Source: a virus
DNA: 57,008 nucleotides
Direction: 5' to 3' (one strand)
Virus record (IMG/VR): IMGVR_UViG_3300044611_000653
Span: 1 to 57,008 of that record
Shown piece by piece: positions 14,865-22,884 of the stretch (positions within the stretch are counted from its first letter, which is position 1; the number at the start of each line of letters is the position of its first letter). A program made the translations under genes and the position numbers. The notes under the pieces were generated by a model. That model worked only from the letters and a program-made list of their open reading frames with translations. It was not told where the DNA came from and ran no database searches.

Positions 14865-16907
14865 ATGAGCGAATCTAAATGCCCATTTACGGGTAATGCT
14901 TTAAATAATGAAAAAACATCTAACGAGTATTGGTGGCCTAATCAATTAGACCTATCACCACTAAGAAAACATTCAGAAAAATCTAATCCAATGACAAATG
15001 GATTCGATTACGCTAAAGAGTTTAATAGCTTAGACCTTGATGCCCTTAAGAGTGATATTAATACACTCCTTACTACCTCACAAGAATGGTGGCCAGCAGA
15101 TTACGGAAACTATGGACCATTCTTTATTCGTATGGCATGGCATTCTGCAGGTACGTACAGAACAACAGATGGTCGTGGCGGTGCAGGAGAAGGATTACAT
15201 AGATTTGCTCCACAAAACTCTTGGCCAGATAATGGTAATTTAGATAAAGCTCGTCGTTTGCTCTGGCCTATTAAGCAAAAGTATGGAAATAAAATTTCAT
15301 GGGCAGACCTTATGATTCTTGCAGGTAATGTTGCTCTTGAAAATATGGGATTCAAAACATTTGGTTTTGCTGGTGGTCGTGAAGATGTTTGGGAATCAGA
15401 TGATACATACTGGGGTTCAGAAAAAGAATGGCTTGCAGATAATCGATATAGTAGAGATCGTGAATTAGAAAATCCTCTTGCTGCAGTTCAAATGGGATTA
15501 ATTTATGTAAACCCAGAAGGTCCTAATGGAAATCCAGATCCAATTCTTTCTGCAAAAGATATTCGTGAAACATTTGCACGTATGGCTATGAATGATGAGG
15601 AAACTGTTTCTCTTATTGCAGGTGGACATGCATTTGGTAAAGCACATGGCGCTGGTGATCCATCAAACGTTGGGCCAAATCCTGAAGCTGCACCTATTGA
15701 AGAAATGGGTCTTGGTTGGAAAAACTCATTTGGAAAAGGAAACGCAGAAGACACAATTACAAGTGGTATTGAAGGTGCATGGACTGCAACCCCTACTAAG
15801 TGGGACAACTCATACCTTAAGTTATTGTTTAAGTATGATTGGACACAAACAAAGTCACCTGCTGGTGCAACACAATGGATTCCAACAGATGAGTCTGCTG
15901 CTAATTTAGTTCCAGACGCACACATTAAAGGTAAGTTCCATGCTCCAGTGATGACAACTGCAGACCTCGCATTGAAGTTTGATCCAGAGTACGAAAAGAT
16001 TTCACGAAGATTCCTTGAAGACTTTGACTACTTCTCAGATCAGTTTGCTCGTGCATGGTTTAAGCTAACTCATAGAGATATGGGTCCAATTGCAAGATAC
16101 CTTGGCAAAGAAGTTCCTTCTGAAGAATTAATTTGGCAGGACCCAGTTTCATTATCTAATACAAATATTGATATAGACTCTATTAAGAATAAGATTAAGT
16201 CTTCTGATATACCTATGTCATACTTTGTAGAAACGGCATGGGCTTCTGCATCTACTTTCCGAAAAACAGATAAGCGTGGCGGAGCAAATGGTGCTCGTAT
16301 TAAATTAGAACCACAAAACAAGTGGGAAGTAAATAGCAGCAATGCAGTATCAACCGTTATTAATTTCCTAGAATCTATTAAAGAAGAGTCTGGTGCTTCT
16401 CTTGCTGATTTAATTGTTTTAGCAGGATGTGCAGCAATTGAAAAAATCTCTAAAGACTTATTAATAGTTCCGTTTACTCCTGGGCGTGGGGACGCAACAC
16501 AAGAACAAACAGACATAGATTCATTTGCAGTCCTTGAACCAAAATTTGATGGTTTCCGTAACTACACTCATTGGAGCATAACTGTCCCAGAAGAAGTTTT
16601 ATTAGTAGAAAAAGCTAATCTATTAGGCCTAACCCCAGTAGAATTAGTGCTTTTGTTATCTGGTATGAGAATGTTAAGCAATAATAAACTAGACAATAGT
16701 TACTTAATTGAATTACTTTCATATACCAATGCCAATCAAGCAAAAGGTATTCCTGTTGTAGATTTAATCATTGCGTCTAACTCTGAACTTCGTGCAATTG
16801 CCGAAGTGTATGCCTCAGATGATGCTAAAGATAAATATATTAAAGACTTTATTTCAGCGTGGGATAAGGTTATGATGTTAGACCGATTTGATACAAGAAA
16901 AGGATAA
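14865..16907 (+). CDS. katG: Catalase-peroxidase KatG
   Basis: 680 residues, slightly shorter than bacterial KatG (about 730-740). Distal haem residues Arg89, Trp92 and His93 ([11 protein letters not shown]), the Tyr214 and Met240 partners of the Met-Tyr-Trp adduct that catalase activity requires, and proximal His255 ([10 protein letters not shown]) are all present, each offset by 15 from M. tuberculosis numbering. The C-terminal duplicated domain is also there. It destroys hydrogen peroxide and peroxidises small donors. The frame is intact, with its own promoter. Probably a captured host gene; rare in phages and noteworthy beside many iron oxygenases. Confidence 0.95.
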   Translation: MSESKCPFTGNALNNEKTSNEYWWPNQLDLSPLRKHSEKSNPMTNGFDYAKEFNSLDLDALKSDINTLLTTSQEWWPADYGNYGPFFIRMAWHSAGTYRTTDGRGGAGEGLHRFAPQNSWPDNGNLDKARRLLWPIKQKYGNKISWADLMILAGNVALENMGFKTFGFAGGREDVWESDDTYWGSEKEWLADNRYSRDRELENPLAAVQMGLIYVNPEGPNGNPDPILSAKDIRETFARMAMNDEETVSLIAGGHAFGKAHGAGDPSNVGPNPEAAPIEEMGLGWKNSFGKGNAEDTITSGIEGAWTATPTKWDNSYLKLLFKYDWTQTKSPAGATQWIPTDESAANLVPDAHIKGKFHAPVMTTADLALKFDPEYEKISRRFLEDFDYFSDQFARAWFKLTHRDMGPIARYLGKEVPSEELIWQDPVSLSNTNIDIDSIKNKIKSSDIPMSYFVETAWASASTFRKTDKRGGANGARIKLEPQNKWEVNSSNAVSTVINFLESIKEESGASLADLIVLAGCAAIEKISKDLLIVPFTPGRGDATQEQTDIDSFAVLEPKFDGFRNYTHWSITVPEEVLLVEKANLLGLTPVELVLLLSGMRMLSNNKLDNSYLIELLSYTNANQAKGIPVVDLIIASNSELRAIAEVYASDDAKDKYIKDFISAWDKVMMLDRFDTRKG

Positions 16908-16909
16908 AT

Positions 16910-17014
16910 ATGTTTTATTTACTACATTCATCAGCAATTGTCTTGTTAATGCTAGGCTCATATGGACTAGGATATAAACAGGCTACAAGCAGGGTAAAAT
17001 CAAAGACTAAGTAG
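16910..17014 (+). CDS. Tiny membrane peptide
   Basis: 34 residues with one hydrophobic helix (SSAIVLLMLGSYGLGY) and a basic tail. Begins two bases after the katG stop. No function assignable. Confidence 0.45.
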   Translation: MFYLLHSSAIVLLMLGSYGLGYKQATSRVKSKTK

Positions 17015-17020
17015 TCATAT

Positions 17021-17218
17021 ATGATACCAGACCTTAGAAATGAAACTCTTAACCTAATAGATGATTTTATATTAGATCATATAGATGACTTTACAAATGA
17101 AGAGCTATATTGGATTATAAATGAATTAGAGTCACTGTCTAATACATTTTATAAAAAGTTTAAGCCACTAATCGATGAAGATATAGAGGCCTTAATTGAA
17201 GATATTGAGGAAGAATGA
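17021..17218 (+). CDS. Small acidic helical protein
   Basis: 65 residues, very acidic (FILDHIDDFTNEELYWIINE and ...EALIEDIEEE), predicted all-helical. Overlaps the following gene by four bases (ATGA). Unknown; an acidic DNA-mimic or regulator is only one possibility. Confidence 0.55.
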   Translation: MIPDLRNETLNLIDDFILDHIDDFTNEELYWIINELESLSNTFYKKFKPLIDEDIEALIEDIEEE

Positions 17219-17466
17219 TAAGGTATTTTAAACTTAGAAAAGCCATGAAAGAAGTAATTAAAAATAATAATGAATTTTTAATGGCATTGGCAGAGTCTGA
17301 AAGAAATGAACAATCATCTAATTTAACATGGGATGAAGACGGTGTATGGAAAGGCTGGACCTATAATAGAGACACAAATAGATACTATTTTGATGACATA
17401 GGTAATGAATCTATTACGGGATTATGGGAAAATCAAATTACTCAAGAAGCTAATGAAAGAATTTAA
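17215..17466 (+). CDS. Hypothetical protein
   Basis: 83 residues; a basic N-terminal helix (YFKLRKAMKEVIKNN) and a Trp-rich, beta-like C-terminal half (DEDGVWKGWTYNRDTNRYYF). ATGA overlap with the previous gene and a 14-nt overlap with the next. No family recognised. Confidence 0.55.
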   Translation: MIRYFKLRKAMKEVIKNNNEFLMALAESERNEQSSNLTWDEDGVWKGWTYNRDTNRYYFDDIGNESITGLWENQITQEANERI

Positions 17467-17602
17467 ATCTTATTGTAGATATTGTGAACAGGTAGTTGAA
17501 GGAAAGACTACTGCAGTAACCGTACTAGAATCTGGCAATTACTTATATATTGGTGAATGTAATGTTTGTCTATATGAGATAAGAAGAATCTCTAGGCCAT
17601 GA
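17453..17602 (+). CDS. Zinc-ribbon mini-protein
   Basis: 49 residues from the ATG at 17453 (the upstream in-frame ATG at 17405 lies deep inside the previous gene). CRYC (8-11) and CNVC (36-39) form a four-cysteine ribbon. First of several tiny zinc-ribbon genes here; overlaps the next by four bases. Confidence 0.6.
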   Translation: MKEFKSYCRYCEQVVEGKTTAVTVLESGNYLYIGECNVCLYEIRRISRP

Positions 17603-17748
17603 ACAAATTAACCTGCCATGGGTGCCAGAAGTCTGCTAAATTATTTTTACATGTTATGGATGATAGTTTTATATACGCCCTATGTAGAAAATGTGTAATA
17701 GTTCAATTAGACATAGAGCACTACATGAGAAAGAATAATGAATTGTAG
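17599..17748 (+). CDS. Zinc-ribbon mini-protein
   Basis: 49 residues. CHGC (6-9) and CRKC (29-32) spaced as in a zinc ribbon, with a helical acidic C-terminus. ATGA overlap with the previous ribbon gene; two bases before the HNH gene. Function unknown. Confidence 0.6.
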   Translation: MNKLTCHGCQKSAKLFLHVMDDSFIYALCRKCVIVQLDIEHYMRKNNEL

Positions 17749-17750
17749 GT

Positions 17751-18209
17751 ATGTCTAAAAGGCATAGAAATAGACCAGAGTGCGGTACAAGATCTGGATA
17801 CGATTGGCATAGAAGAGATGCTAAAGAACTTGCTTGCTTAGAGTGTCGCAATGCTGAGGCATTGTATTGGCGGGAACAAAGGATAATCAGGGGCGATGTA
17901 ATAAGACAAAATAACCAAAGAAGACGTTCCAGATACTTTAGAGCTATAGGAAAAAATACCAAGATATCTGTATTTACAGAAAAAGAAATATTAGATTTAT
18001 ATGGGACTAATTGCCACATATGCCACAGACCAATAGATTTAAATGCCCCCAGAGGGGTAGGTAAGCCTGGATGGGAAAATGGACTACATTTAGACCATGT
18101 AATACCATTATCTAAGGGTGGAGATAATACTATTGAAAATGTAAAACCATCTCATGGATATTGTAATATAACTAAGAATGCTACAATTATTAGTAAACAT
18201 AATACATAG
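17751..18209 (+). CDS. HNH endonuclease
   Basis: 152 residues. A basic N-terminus with CG/CLEC cysteines precedes an HNH core: zinc knuckle CHIC (88-91), catalytic LDH (Asp115-His116), Asn130 in NTIENVKPSH and a second knuckle including Cys138. The residue pattern LHLDHVIPLSKGG is typical. Could be a free-standing homing enzyme or act in packaging or host DNA degradation; no intron is evident around it. Confidence 0.88.
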   Translation: MSKRHRNRPECGTRSGYDWHRRDAKELACLECRNAEALYWREQRIIRGDVIRQNNQRRRSRYFRAIGKNTKISVFTEKEILDLYGTNCHICHRPIDLNAPRGVGKPGWENGLHLDHVIPLSKGGDNTIENVKPSHGYCNITKNATIISKHNT

Positions 18210-18301
18210 TATATTGATCTAAATTAGTCCAAGCAAAAGTGCGGCGAAAAGTAGAAGCCCCCAAGCCAGTACCTGGCCTGACAATATAGTATAATGGATA
18301 T
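18210..18301 (+). promoter_or_regulatory. Short gap with leaderless promoter
   Basis: Contains a small hairpin (GCCAG/CTGGC, 18265-18277) and TATAAT at 18290-18295, six bases from the next ATG. No clear -35 at normal spacing. Confidence 0.5.
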
Positions 18302-18427
18302 ATGACCTGTAAATGTAATGATGAGCAAAAAACAGGATACGGGTATGATGAATTAAAAGACTTTGATATGGGATATAGAGATCCTAGGCAAAGTAGAATA
18401 ACTCCATTTAGAGGACCAATTAGATAA
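18302..18427 (+). CDS. Tiny hypothetical protein (leaderless)
   Basis: 41 residues (MTCKCNDEQKTGYGYDELKD...) with an N-terminal CxC. TATAAT at 18290-18295 plus six bases gives an exact leaderless start. Arg/Pro-rich C-terminus. Unknown. Confidence 0.5.
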   Translation: MTCKCNDEQKTGYGYDELKDFDMGYRDPRQSRITPFRGPIR

Positions 18428-18429
18428 GG

Positions 18430-18510
18430 ATGAGCATGGGATTTTTAGACAGATTAGAGGAGTGGCTGGATTTTGAAGAAGAGGTAGATCTGGAGTCAGA
18501 ATCTTCATGA
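18430..18510 (+). CDS. Very short acidic ORF
   Basis: 26 residues (MSMGFLDRLEEWLDFEEE...), preceded by AAGGA and ending in an ATGA overlap with the next ORF. The tight coupling supports translation, but the length makes it tentative. Confidence 0.4.
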   Translation: MSMGFLDRLEEWLDFEEEVDLESESS

Positions 18511-18662
18511 TTAAATTTAGAAGCCCTATATACTGGGAGCATAAGTTCAATGCAACACTGAGTATATTATGCCAAAATTGTGGTGTAAGGTTTAATACAA
18601 CATTTAAGAAGTATGAGAGAAATAAAAGCTGTCCTAGATGCATGTATAAAGCAGTTGACTAG
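18507..18662 (+). CDS. Zinc-ribbon mini-protein
   Basis: 51 residues; CQNC (22-25) and CPRC (42-45) with basic residues between, a classic short zinc ribbon. Its last codons overlap the -35 box of the next promoter. Probable nucleic-acid or protein adaptor. Confidence 0.6.
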   Translation: MIKFRSPIYWEHKFNATLSILCQNCGVRFNTTFKKYERNKSCPRCMYKAVD

Positions 18663-18684
18663 AATAATATAGATATAGTATAAT
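18655..18684 (+). promoter_or_regulatory. Canonical leaderless promoter
   Basis: TTGACT 18655-18660, an 18-bp spacer, TATAAT 18679-18684, then six bases to the ATG at 18691. Confidence 0.75.
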
Positions 18685-18690
18685 TACTAT

Positions 18691-18807
18691 ATGAACCTAC
18701 TTACACATCAAGAGCCATATAATCATTTAAATAGATCTATTTTAATCATTGGCATCATATCAGTAATATGCTTAATGGTTTACGTATCCAAAAAAGGGCG
18801 GGGCTGA
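18691..18807 (+). CDS. Tiny single-pass membrane protein
   Basis: 38 residues: hydrophilic N-terminus, one hydrophobic helix (SILIIGIISVICLMVYV) and a basic end (SKKGRG). A leaderless mRNA is expected. TGATG overlap with the next gene suggests the pair act together. Confidence 0.5.
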   Translation: MNLLTHQEPYNHLNRSILIIGIISVICLMVYVSKKGRG

Positions 18808-18995
18808 TGATAGAACTACTACTAATAGCCATTACATGGTATGCAACTAAGGTATTTTACACAAGAGATATAAAGATCAATATCCCCCAAAGGGAGACAG
18901 ATTTCATAGATGCTTTATGTGCTAAATGTGCTCAGACCCTTGTGATCCATAAAAAGCATATGAGAACTCCGTTCTACTGTTTGCTCTGTAGATAA
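18807..18995 (+). CDS. Membrane-anchored zinc-ribbon protein
   Basis: 62 residues from the ATG at 18807, which overlaps the previous stop. A short hydrophobic N-terminal helix (MIELLLIAITWYATKVF) leads to CAKC and CLLC knuckles near 38-41 and 58-61. Looks like a zinc ribbon tethered to the membrane. Role unknown. Confidence 0.6.
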   Translation: MIELLLIAITWYATKVFYTRDIKINIPQRETDFIDALCAKCAQTLVIHKKHMRTPFYCLLCR

Positions 18996-19012
18996 TAGGA
19001 TATAATTGATAT

Positions 19013-19366
19013 ATGAAGAAATATATGATTGCTGATATGGTTAAATCTGCAAGTGTTGACTACGTAGAATTATGGCGTGAAAAAGGATATCCAGAACAAT
19101 TCTATTTTAAAATAAAGCCATCTAAGTCTACTTGGCGAAGAAATATGGCGGAGGACCCAGCTGAGGTAGATGCTTACCCTATATATGAATCAATAGGCGA
19201 AGATGGAGAGGATACTCCATATTATTATGTAGATGTAAATTGGCCTAAAGGATCGACAAATGCTAAATATATTAAAACATATGAAATGGATATAGATACT
19301 ATAGAATCTTGGTCAAATGATACTTCAGGCACTTATTTTAATGCCAACATACGTGGCAAAATATAG
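19013..19366 (+). CDS. Hypothetical acidic/aromatic protein (leaderless)
   Basis: 117 residues, Tyr/Asp/Glu-rich, with beta-strand character (TPYYYVDVNWPKGSTNAKYI). TATAAT 19001-19006 lies six bases before the ATG. Last rightward gene before the convergent, gene-free stretch. No family recognised. Confidence 0.6.
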   Translation: MKKYMIADMVKSASVDYVELWREKGYPEQFYFKIKPSKSTWRRNMAEDPAEVDAYPIYESIGEDGEDTPYYYVDVNWPKGSTNAKYIKTYEMDIDTIESWSNDTSGTYFNANIRGKI

Positions 19367-19892
19367 CCTCATATCCTAGGTTACCCTTACCCTTAAACCC
19401 CCCTCAAATAGTCTTATATGCCTTTTTAGAGCCATATCTACTACATATCTATCAAAGTAAATACTATTAATTATAACGTAAATGTTATCGATATATACTC
19501 AGATATATATACATGTTATGGGACGTGCCCTCCATAATCCTCCACATAATACCATTTTGCTCCACATGGCATATATTACCCATATTGTCAAGAGCTTTGG
19601 ACCAAATGTTATATATATGTTGTATAAATGTGTTCCAGGATATATAAACATGTCTCGTAAAGCCATATATTTGCCCACATATTTTGCCATATTTTATATA
19701 CTTTTTGTTATATTCTATATATGTTTAATAAAATAATTATACATTTATTATATATTTTGAGAGATTTTCAGGGATTTTTTATAGCTCTTCGTAAAGCGAA
19801 CATTCTGCCCTTACGGATATATAACAAATGGGACATATATATCCAAGATGTACATATAGTACAAATCGGACATACTGTCCCAATATGTTTTG
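19367..19892. other. 526-bp AT-rich gene-free junction between converging modules
   Basis: Very AT-rich, with many TATATA and CCACAT runs and only low-complexity open frames, which I do not accept as genes. It holds ACAAATGGGACAT (19824-19836) and ACAAATCGGACAT (19861-19873), near-identical motifs that recur at the other border of the leftward module (30953 and 31034). A small palindrome GGACATACTGTCC starts at 19869. No strong terminator seen. Confidence 0.6.
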
Positions 19893-20084
19893 TTATTTAG
19901 TTATACGTGTTACGGTTACTGGACCACATAGGGTATTGTATCTATCTTGTTCCGCCGTCTTTCTTGCCTTCTCTATTTTCTTCCATTTACGGAAAGCTGT
20001 TAGGGCATGATTCTTATCTCTACCCCGCTTTGTATCCTCCCATTTCTTCGGCTTACGTTGAGAGGACCCCGTAGCTTTGCTCAT
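19893..20084 (-). CDS. Small very basic protein
   Basis: 63 residues, rich in Lys/Arg (SSQRKPKKWEDTKRGRDKN, AFRKWKKIEKARKTAEQD). ATGA overlap with the preceding leftward gene supports translation. Probable nucleic-acid binder; it is the last gene of the leftward module. Confidence 0.55.
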   Translation of the reverse strand: MSKATGSSQRKPKKWEDTKRGRDKNHALTAFRKWKKIEKARKTAEQDRYNTLCGPVTVTRITK

Positions 20085-20350
20085 GCGGTAGGCTCATGCA
20101 TTTCTATAACCTCAGCAAGGTGGCTAGATAACATCAGAGCCTCAGAGGTAATACCCTCAGCCCAATAGGGTTCAAAGTTGCCAGCCTGATATCTAATAAT
20201 TTCCTTTATCAACTCCATAAGTCTATCTTGGGTATATAGAGGAAAGTTATTTACAATTATGTTAGCGCATATCATTGGATTAAACCAATGGTTGTCTAAC
20301 ACTTTTGCTAATTGTTCTGCGATTTTTTCTTCATCTGTTTTTTTAGCCAT
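20081..20350 (-). CDS. Helical hypothetical protein
   Basis: 89 residues, acidic and helical (KIAEQLAKVLDNHWFNPM...). AAAGGCGGA lies just before the start. It is expressed from a near-consensus promoter (TTGACC, 17 bp, TATAAT) whose -35 lies inside an imperfect inverted repeat. Function unknown. Confidence 0.6.
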   Translation of the reverse strand: MAKKTDEEKIAEQLAKVLDNHWFNPMICANIIVNNFPLYTQDRLMELIKEIIRYQAGNFEPYWAEGITSEALMLSSHLAEVIEMHEPTA

Positions 20351-20367
20351 GTCCGCCTTTCATAAAG

Positions 20368-20424
20368 ATTATACCAAAAAGGTTGGAGAAGGTCAACGAT
20401 TTCGGGGGCTCGTCAACCCTCTCC
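20368..20424 (-). promoter_or_regulatory. Leftward promoter with -35 inside an inverted repeat
   Basis: On the minus strand: TTGACC (20396-20391), 17 bp, TATAAT (20373-20368). GGAGAAGGTCAACGA near 20385 pairs imperfectly with TCGTCAACCCTCTCC ending near 20424; this may be a regulator site, or a terminator remnant for the gene at 20437. Confidence 0.6.
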
Positions 20425-20436
20425 AATATTTATTGT

Positions 20437-20580
20437 TTACTTAGTTAGTTTAACTTCTGCAGTAAACTTTACGCCGTTCTTCTCTGCCTCTGACAGAGCT
20501 TGCTTAGCAGCACCTGAGAAGCGACCACGCTTGCCCACTGTAATGCCCTTGGTCTTTAGATATTCACGCTTTGTTGTCAT
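20437..20580 (-). CDS. Lsr2-like DNA-binding mini-protein
   Basis: 47 residues. REYLKTKGITVGKRGRFSGA resembles the C-terminal DNA-binding motif of Lsr2 (xWAxxxGxxVSxRGR), whose RGR enters the AT-rich minor groove. Only this domain is present. ATGA overlap with the upstream gene. An anti-silencing or xenogeneic-silencer mimic is an attractive inference. Confidence 0.55.
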   Translation of the reverse strand: MTTKREYLKTKGITVGKRGRFSGAAKQALSEAEKNGVKFTAEVKLTK

Positions 20581-21014
20581 TGTGTTGACCCTTCTAATAC
20601 TACAGGCTCCGCCTTGAAGCCTGCTTCTTGCGTTCCATATTCAGTTGTGTTATCTGACTGCACGTCGTCAGAATCCTCGTCATCTAGCCAGCCGTCTTCC
20701 TCCAGGGCGGCAAGGTAGTCGTTGTCTATCATCCAGTCTTGGATTGCCTCATCAACATACTCTGCCCCATATTCAAGGGTAAATTCAGTTGGCGGGTTAT
20801 CCCAAAGTTTCTCCCAGATATTATCCAGAGTAATACCTTCAGTAACAACATATTCATTATATTCATTAGGTTCTTTATAAGTATCATATTTGTCTGAGAT
20901 TACGTCCCAAACCCATAACCATACTAATGGAGCACCAATTGGCATACCCTTTAGAGTATTTATAATTTGGTCTAACTGCATTTTAGTTTGTGGACCTAGA
21001 TCTTTATTAACCAC
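20577..21014 (-). CDS. Acidic hypothetical protein
   Basis: 145 residues. The N-terminal half is globular with a Trp-rich patch (APLVWLWVWDVISDKYD); the C-terminal half is strongly acidic (LEEDGWLDDEDSDDVQSD). Overlaps both neighbours. No family recognised. Confidence 0.6.
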   Translation of the reverse strand: MVNKDLGPQTKMQLDQIINTLKGMPIGAPLVWLWVWDVISDKYDTYKEPNEYNEYVVTEGITLDNIWEKLWDNPPTEFTLEYGAEYVDEAIQDWMIDNDYLAALEEDGWLDDEDSDDVQSDNTTEYGTQEAGFKAEPVVLEGSTQ

Positions 21015-21255
21015 GTTGTTTAGCCCTTTCGTTGATAGCGAATGATAAATTATACGTCATAACATAGATTTCTGTCAATGCGTCTAGTCGACCTGAAAAA
21101 TATTTATATTCAGGCATATCCTGTAATTCAGATATGTCTAACAGTTTAGTTTCACATTCATACATTAGATTCTTCATATGTCCATGCATGATGTCTGTAC
21201 CTGTCTCACCCATGTCTACAAGCTTTTGAAGATGTGTGTCAAGTTTGTCACTCAT
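21007..21255 (-). CDS. Helical hypothetical protein
   Basis: 82 residues, predicted alpha-helical, with His/Met-rich segment (DIMHGHMKNLMYECET). Coupled to the upstream gene by ATGA and overlapping the downstream one by 8 nt. Confidence 0.55.
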   Translation of the reverse strand: MSDKLDTHLQKLVDMGETGTDIMHGHMKNLMYECETKLLDISELQDMPEYKYFSGRLDALTEIYVMTYNLSFAINERAKQRG

Positions 21256-21428
21256 AGTAATACTCCCGTCATATGAATATCTAACAGATGTCTAACTGCA
21301 TGTATCTGTCCTTCTATAAATATAATATCTTCAGGACTTTTATCTAATGGGTCCCTATCTTGATTAAGACTAATTAAATATATCTTCATATACTCAACTA
21401 AGTAATTATCCGTAGTAAGTGTTTTCAT
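21252..21428 (-). CDS. Small hypothetical protein
   Basis: 58 residues: MKTLTTDNYLVEYMKIYLIS... helical, with ...PLDKSPEDIIFIEGQIHAVR. Start overlaps the upstream gene by 23 nt; stop and next start share ATGA. No family recognised. Confidence 0.5.
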   Translation of the reverse strand: MKTLTTDNYLVEYMKIYLISLNQDRDPLDKSPEDIIFIEGQIHAVRHLLDIHMTGVLL

Positions 21429-21573
21429 CTATATACCCTTCTGCTAGTAGGCCTTCAAAGAAGTCCCATATGGTTAATAGACCTTGCTTAACATCAGGGT
21501 CGGAAGCGGAATCAATAGCAACAGTTAAACTATTACCAAAGTTCTGTATATCCTTATATGTATATCCTAACAT
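21406..21573 (-). CDS. Small hypothetical protein
   Basis: 55 residues (MLGYTYKDIQNFGNSLTVAI...), acidic, with GLLTIWDFFEGLLAEGYI resembling other small phage helical proteins. Overlaps both neighbours in the leftward operon. Confidence 0.5.
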   Translation of the reverse strand: MLGYTYKDIQNFGNSLTVAIDSASDPDVKQGLLTIWDFFEGLLAEGYIDENTYYG

Positions 21574-21806
21574 TCTATGTAGTATTCCTCTCCAGGTTCT
21601 ACCTGCCAGTATTCATTAAATTGTTTCTTGACGGATTCATCAGAACACATACTTGCCATTTCATAGTCAGCAATAAACATACCTTCATCTATATGACCAG
21701 TTATCCAAGAATCAAATAACTGTTCTTGAATATCTTGTAATACAGCGTCTGATATATGCTTAGGCATATCATCAAACATACTAGGTTTATCATTTTGATA
21801 TCCCAT
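21567..21806 (-). CDS. Small acidic hypothetical protein
   Basis: 79 residues, acidic, helical (DMPKHISDAVLQDIQEQLFD). First gene of its transcript: the leader reads GCGAAAGGA before the ATG, and the TGTC-motif promoter sits just upstream. Confidence 0.6.
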   Translation of the reverse strand: MGYQNDKPSMFDDMPKHISDAVLQDIQEQLFDSWITGHIDEGMFIADYEMASMCSDESVKKQFNEYWQVEPGEEYYIEC

Positions 21807-21829
21807 ATATTCCTTTCGCTAGGACCTTA

Positions 21830-21852
21830 ATTATATAACAGACCACTGACAT
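21830..21852 (-). promoter_or_regulatory. Leftward TGTC-class promoter
   Basis: Minus strand: ATGTCAGT (21852-21845) begins the 17-bp spacer, then TATAAT (21835-21830). A -35-like TATACA precedes the motif. Confidence 0.7.
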
Positions 21853-22109
21853 TGTATATAGAATATAGGTGTGTTTCACACCACATGTCCAAGCTTTGAG
21901 ATTTCAGGGAAATATATTTGACTGTCGTAAACAACATATGCTACCCTCACCCGTGAGCGCAAAAGAGAAGCCCCCGTGTATGGGATCACGGGGACTAAGA
22001 TAAATGGCTGCTAGGACCTCAACGAAAGGAAAAACCTGCCTTACTTAGCATCTAGAGGAGATGCACCATTTATATAAATAGGCACAAGGCCTATTCAAAT
22101 TATATCACA
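21853..22109. other. Gene-free gap with hairpins and an orphan leader motif
   Basis: Holds a hairpin GGTGTG/CACACC (21868-21882), a GC-rich hairpin CCCCGTG/CACGGGG (21972-21993), and ATAGGC/GCCTAT near 22080, likely terminating the gene that ends at 22110. It also holds AACGAAAGGA (22021-22030) in rightward orientation, the leader motif otherwise found only before leftward genes; no credible ORF follows. A small RNA is possible. Confidence 0.5.
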
Positions 22110-22514
22110 CTAAACGAGTAATCTTTCCAGCGCATACTTCTCACAGAACGCCGATAGGTCCATGGTAAAAATTGCTTCATTCTTCATACCAAGAACTTTG
22201 TTTTCAAGGTTTCGGTGATCGTCTTGCTCATGTAGCGAGAACGTTTGATCTTTCCAGTTGATAACAGCAATCTTATGCTCGTTATCTCCAATTGAATTTA
22301 CTTGAAGACCCCAGCCTGTTTCCATGTTCCATTGATCTCCGATTAATTGACTGATCGCAATACGTGTAGCATATGATTCATCTGTCCAACGGGGACGGGC
22401 AGCAATGACAGCATCCGCCAATTTACCTAACATGTTATATCCAGCCCAATGTCCATACAGACATATAGTGTCGCCTGCTCCGTCTACGAATACGTAGTTT
22501 GCTCTATCTCCCAT
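22110..22514 (-). CDS. Conserved phage protein (MGDRANYVFV type)
   Basis: 134 residues. MGDRANYVFVDGAG...LYGHWAGYNML...RPRWTDESYATRIAISQLI...ETGWGL is a pattern I recognise from conserved hypothetical proteins of actinophages and some bacteria; function unknown. Likely a compact alpha/beta domain. Adjacent to a DUF7455-like gene, sharing one base at the junction. Confidence 0.65.
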   Translation of the reverse strand: MGDRANYVFVDGAGDTICLYGHWAGYNMLGKLADAVIAARPRWTDESYATRIAISQLIGDQWNMETGWGLQVNSIGDNEHKIAVINWKDQTFSLHEQDDHRNLENKVLGMKNEAIFTMDLSAFCEKYALERLLV

Positions 22515-22741
22515 TATATTTCCGCCTTTTCTAGTTGAGGGACTTTTTCTGTTTTATTTAATTCTACTATTTCTAGTGTTACTTTGTCAAGAGCCTGTTT
22601 ATTCTTGTTTAAATGGTGGCTACAGAAGCTGAGCTCATTTGATGTAAGCCCTCCCACTGTATCTACATCTGACTTATTAACAAATCTAATTATCCATTTA
22701 GCCTGAGCTGGACAAGAATCGCATTTAATCCATTCGCTCAT
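22514..22741 (-). CDS. DUF7455-like zinc-binding protein
   Basis: 75 residues. CDSCPAQAKW (Cys8, Cys11) and LSFCSHHLNKN match the DUF7455 pattern (CxxCxAxA...FCxHH), a zinc-binding domain common in actinobacteria and their phages. A Lys/Glu tail follows. ATGA overlap with the upstream gene. Confidence 0.65.
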   Translation of the reverse strand: MSEWIKCDSCPAQAKWIIRFVNKSDVDTVGGLTSNELSFCSHHLNKNKQALDKVTLEIVELNKTEKVPQLEKAEI

Positions 22742-22884
22742 AGTTTATTACTTTCAATCATGTCTGATAGTCTGTCTAATAACCATGAATCAATGTCAGC
22801 GATATCAATCTCCCGTAACTTCTCAATCATTTCTTCACGGGCAAACTTATAGCCTTCTTGGAATCCATCTTTATAATCAGACAT
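22738..22884 (-). CDS. Small helical protein
   Basis: 48 residues (MSDYKDGFQEGYKFAREEMIEKL...), with the DGFxxGYxxAREE pattern of small phage helical proteins. Overlaps both neighbours. Confidence 0.55.
   Translation of the reverse strand: MSDYKDGFQEGYKFAREEMIEKLREIDIADIDSWLLDRLSDMIESNKL

Noticed and set aside
15037-16516. Several open frames on both strands within katG
   Set aside because: Shadows of the KatG reading frame, which is complete and conserved.
19482-19736. 84-codon rightward frame in the AT-rich junction
   Set aside because: Low-complexity Ile/Tyr/Met composition, no RBS or family; best explained by TATATA-rich DNA.
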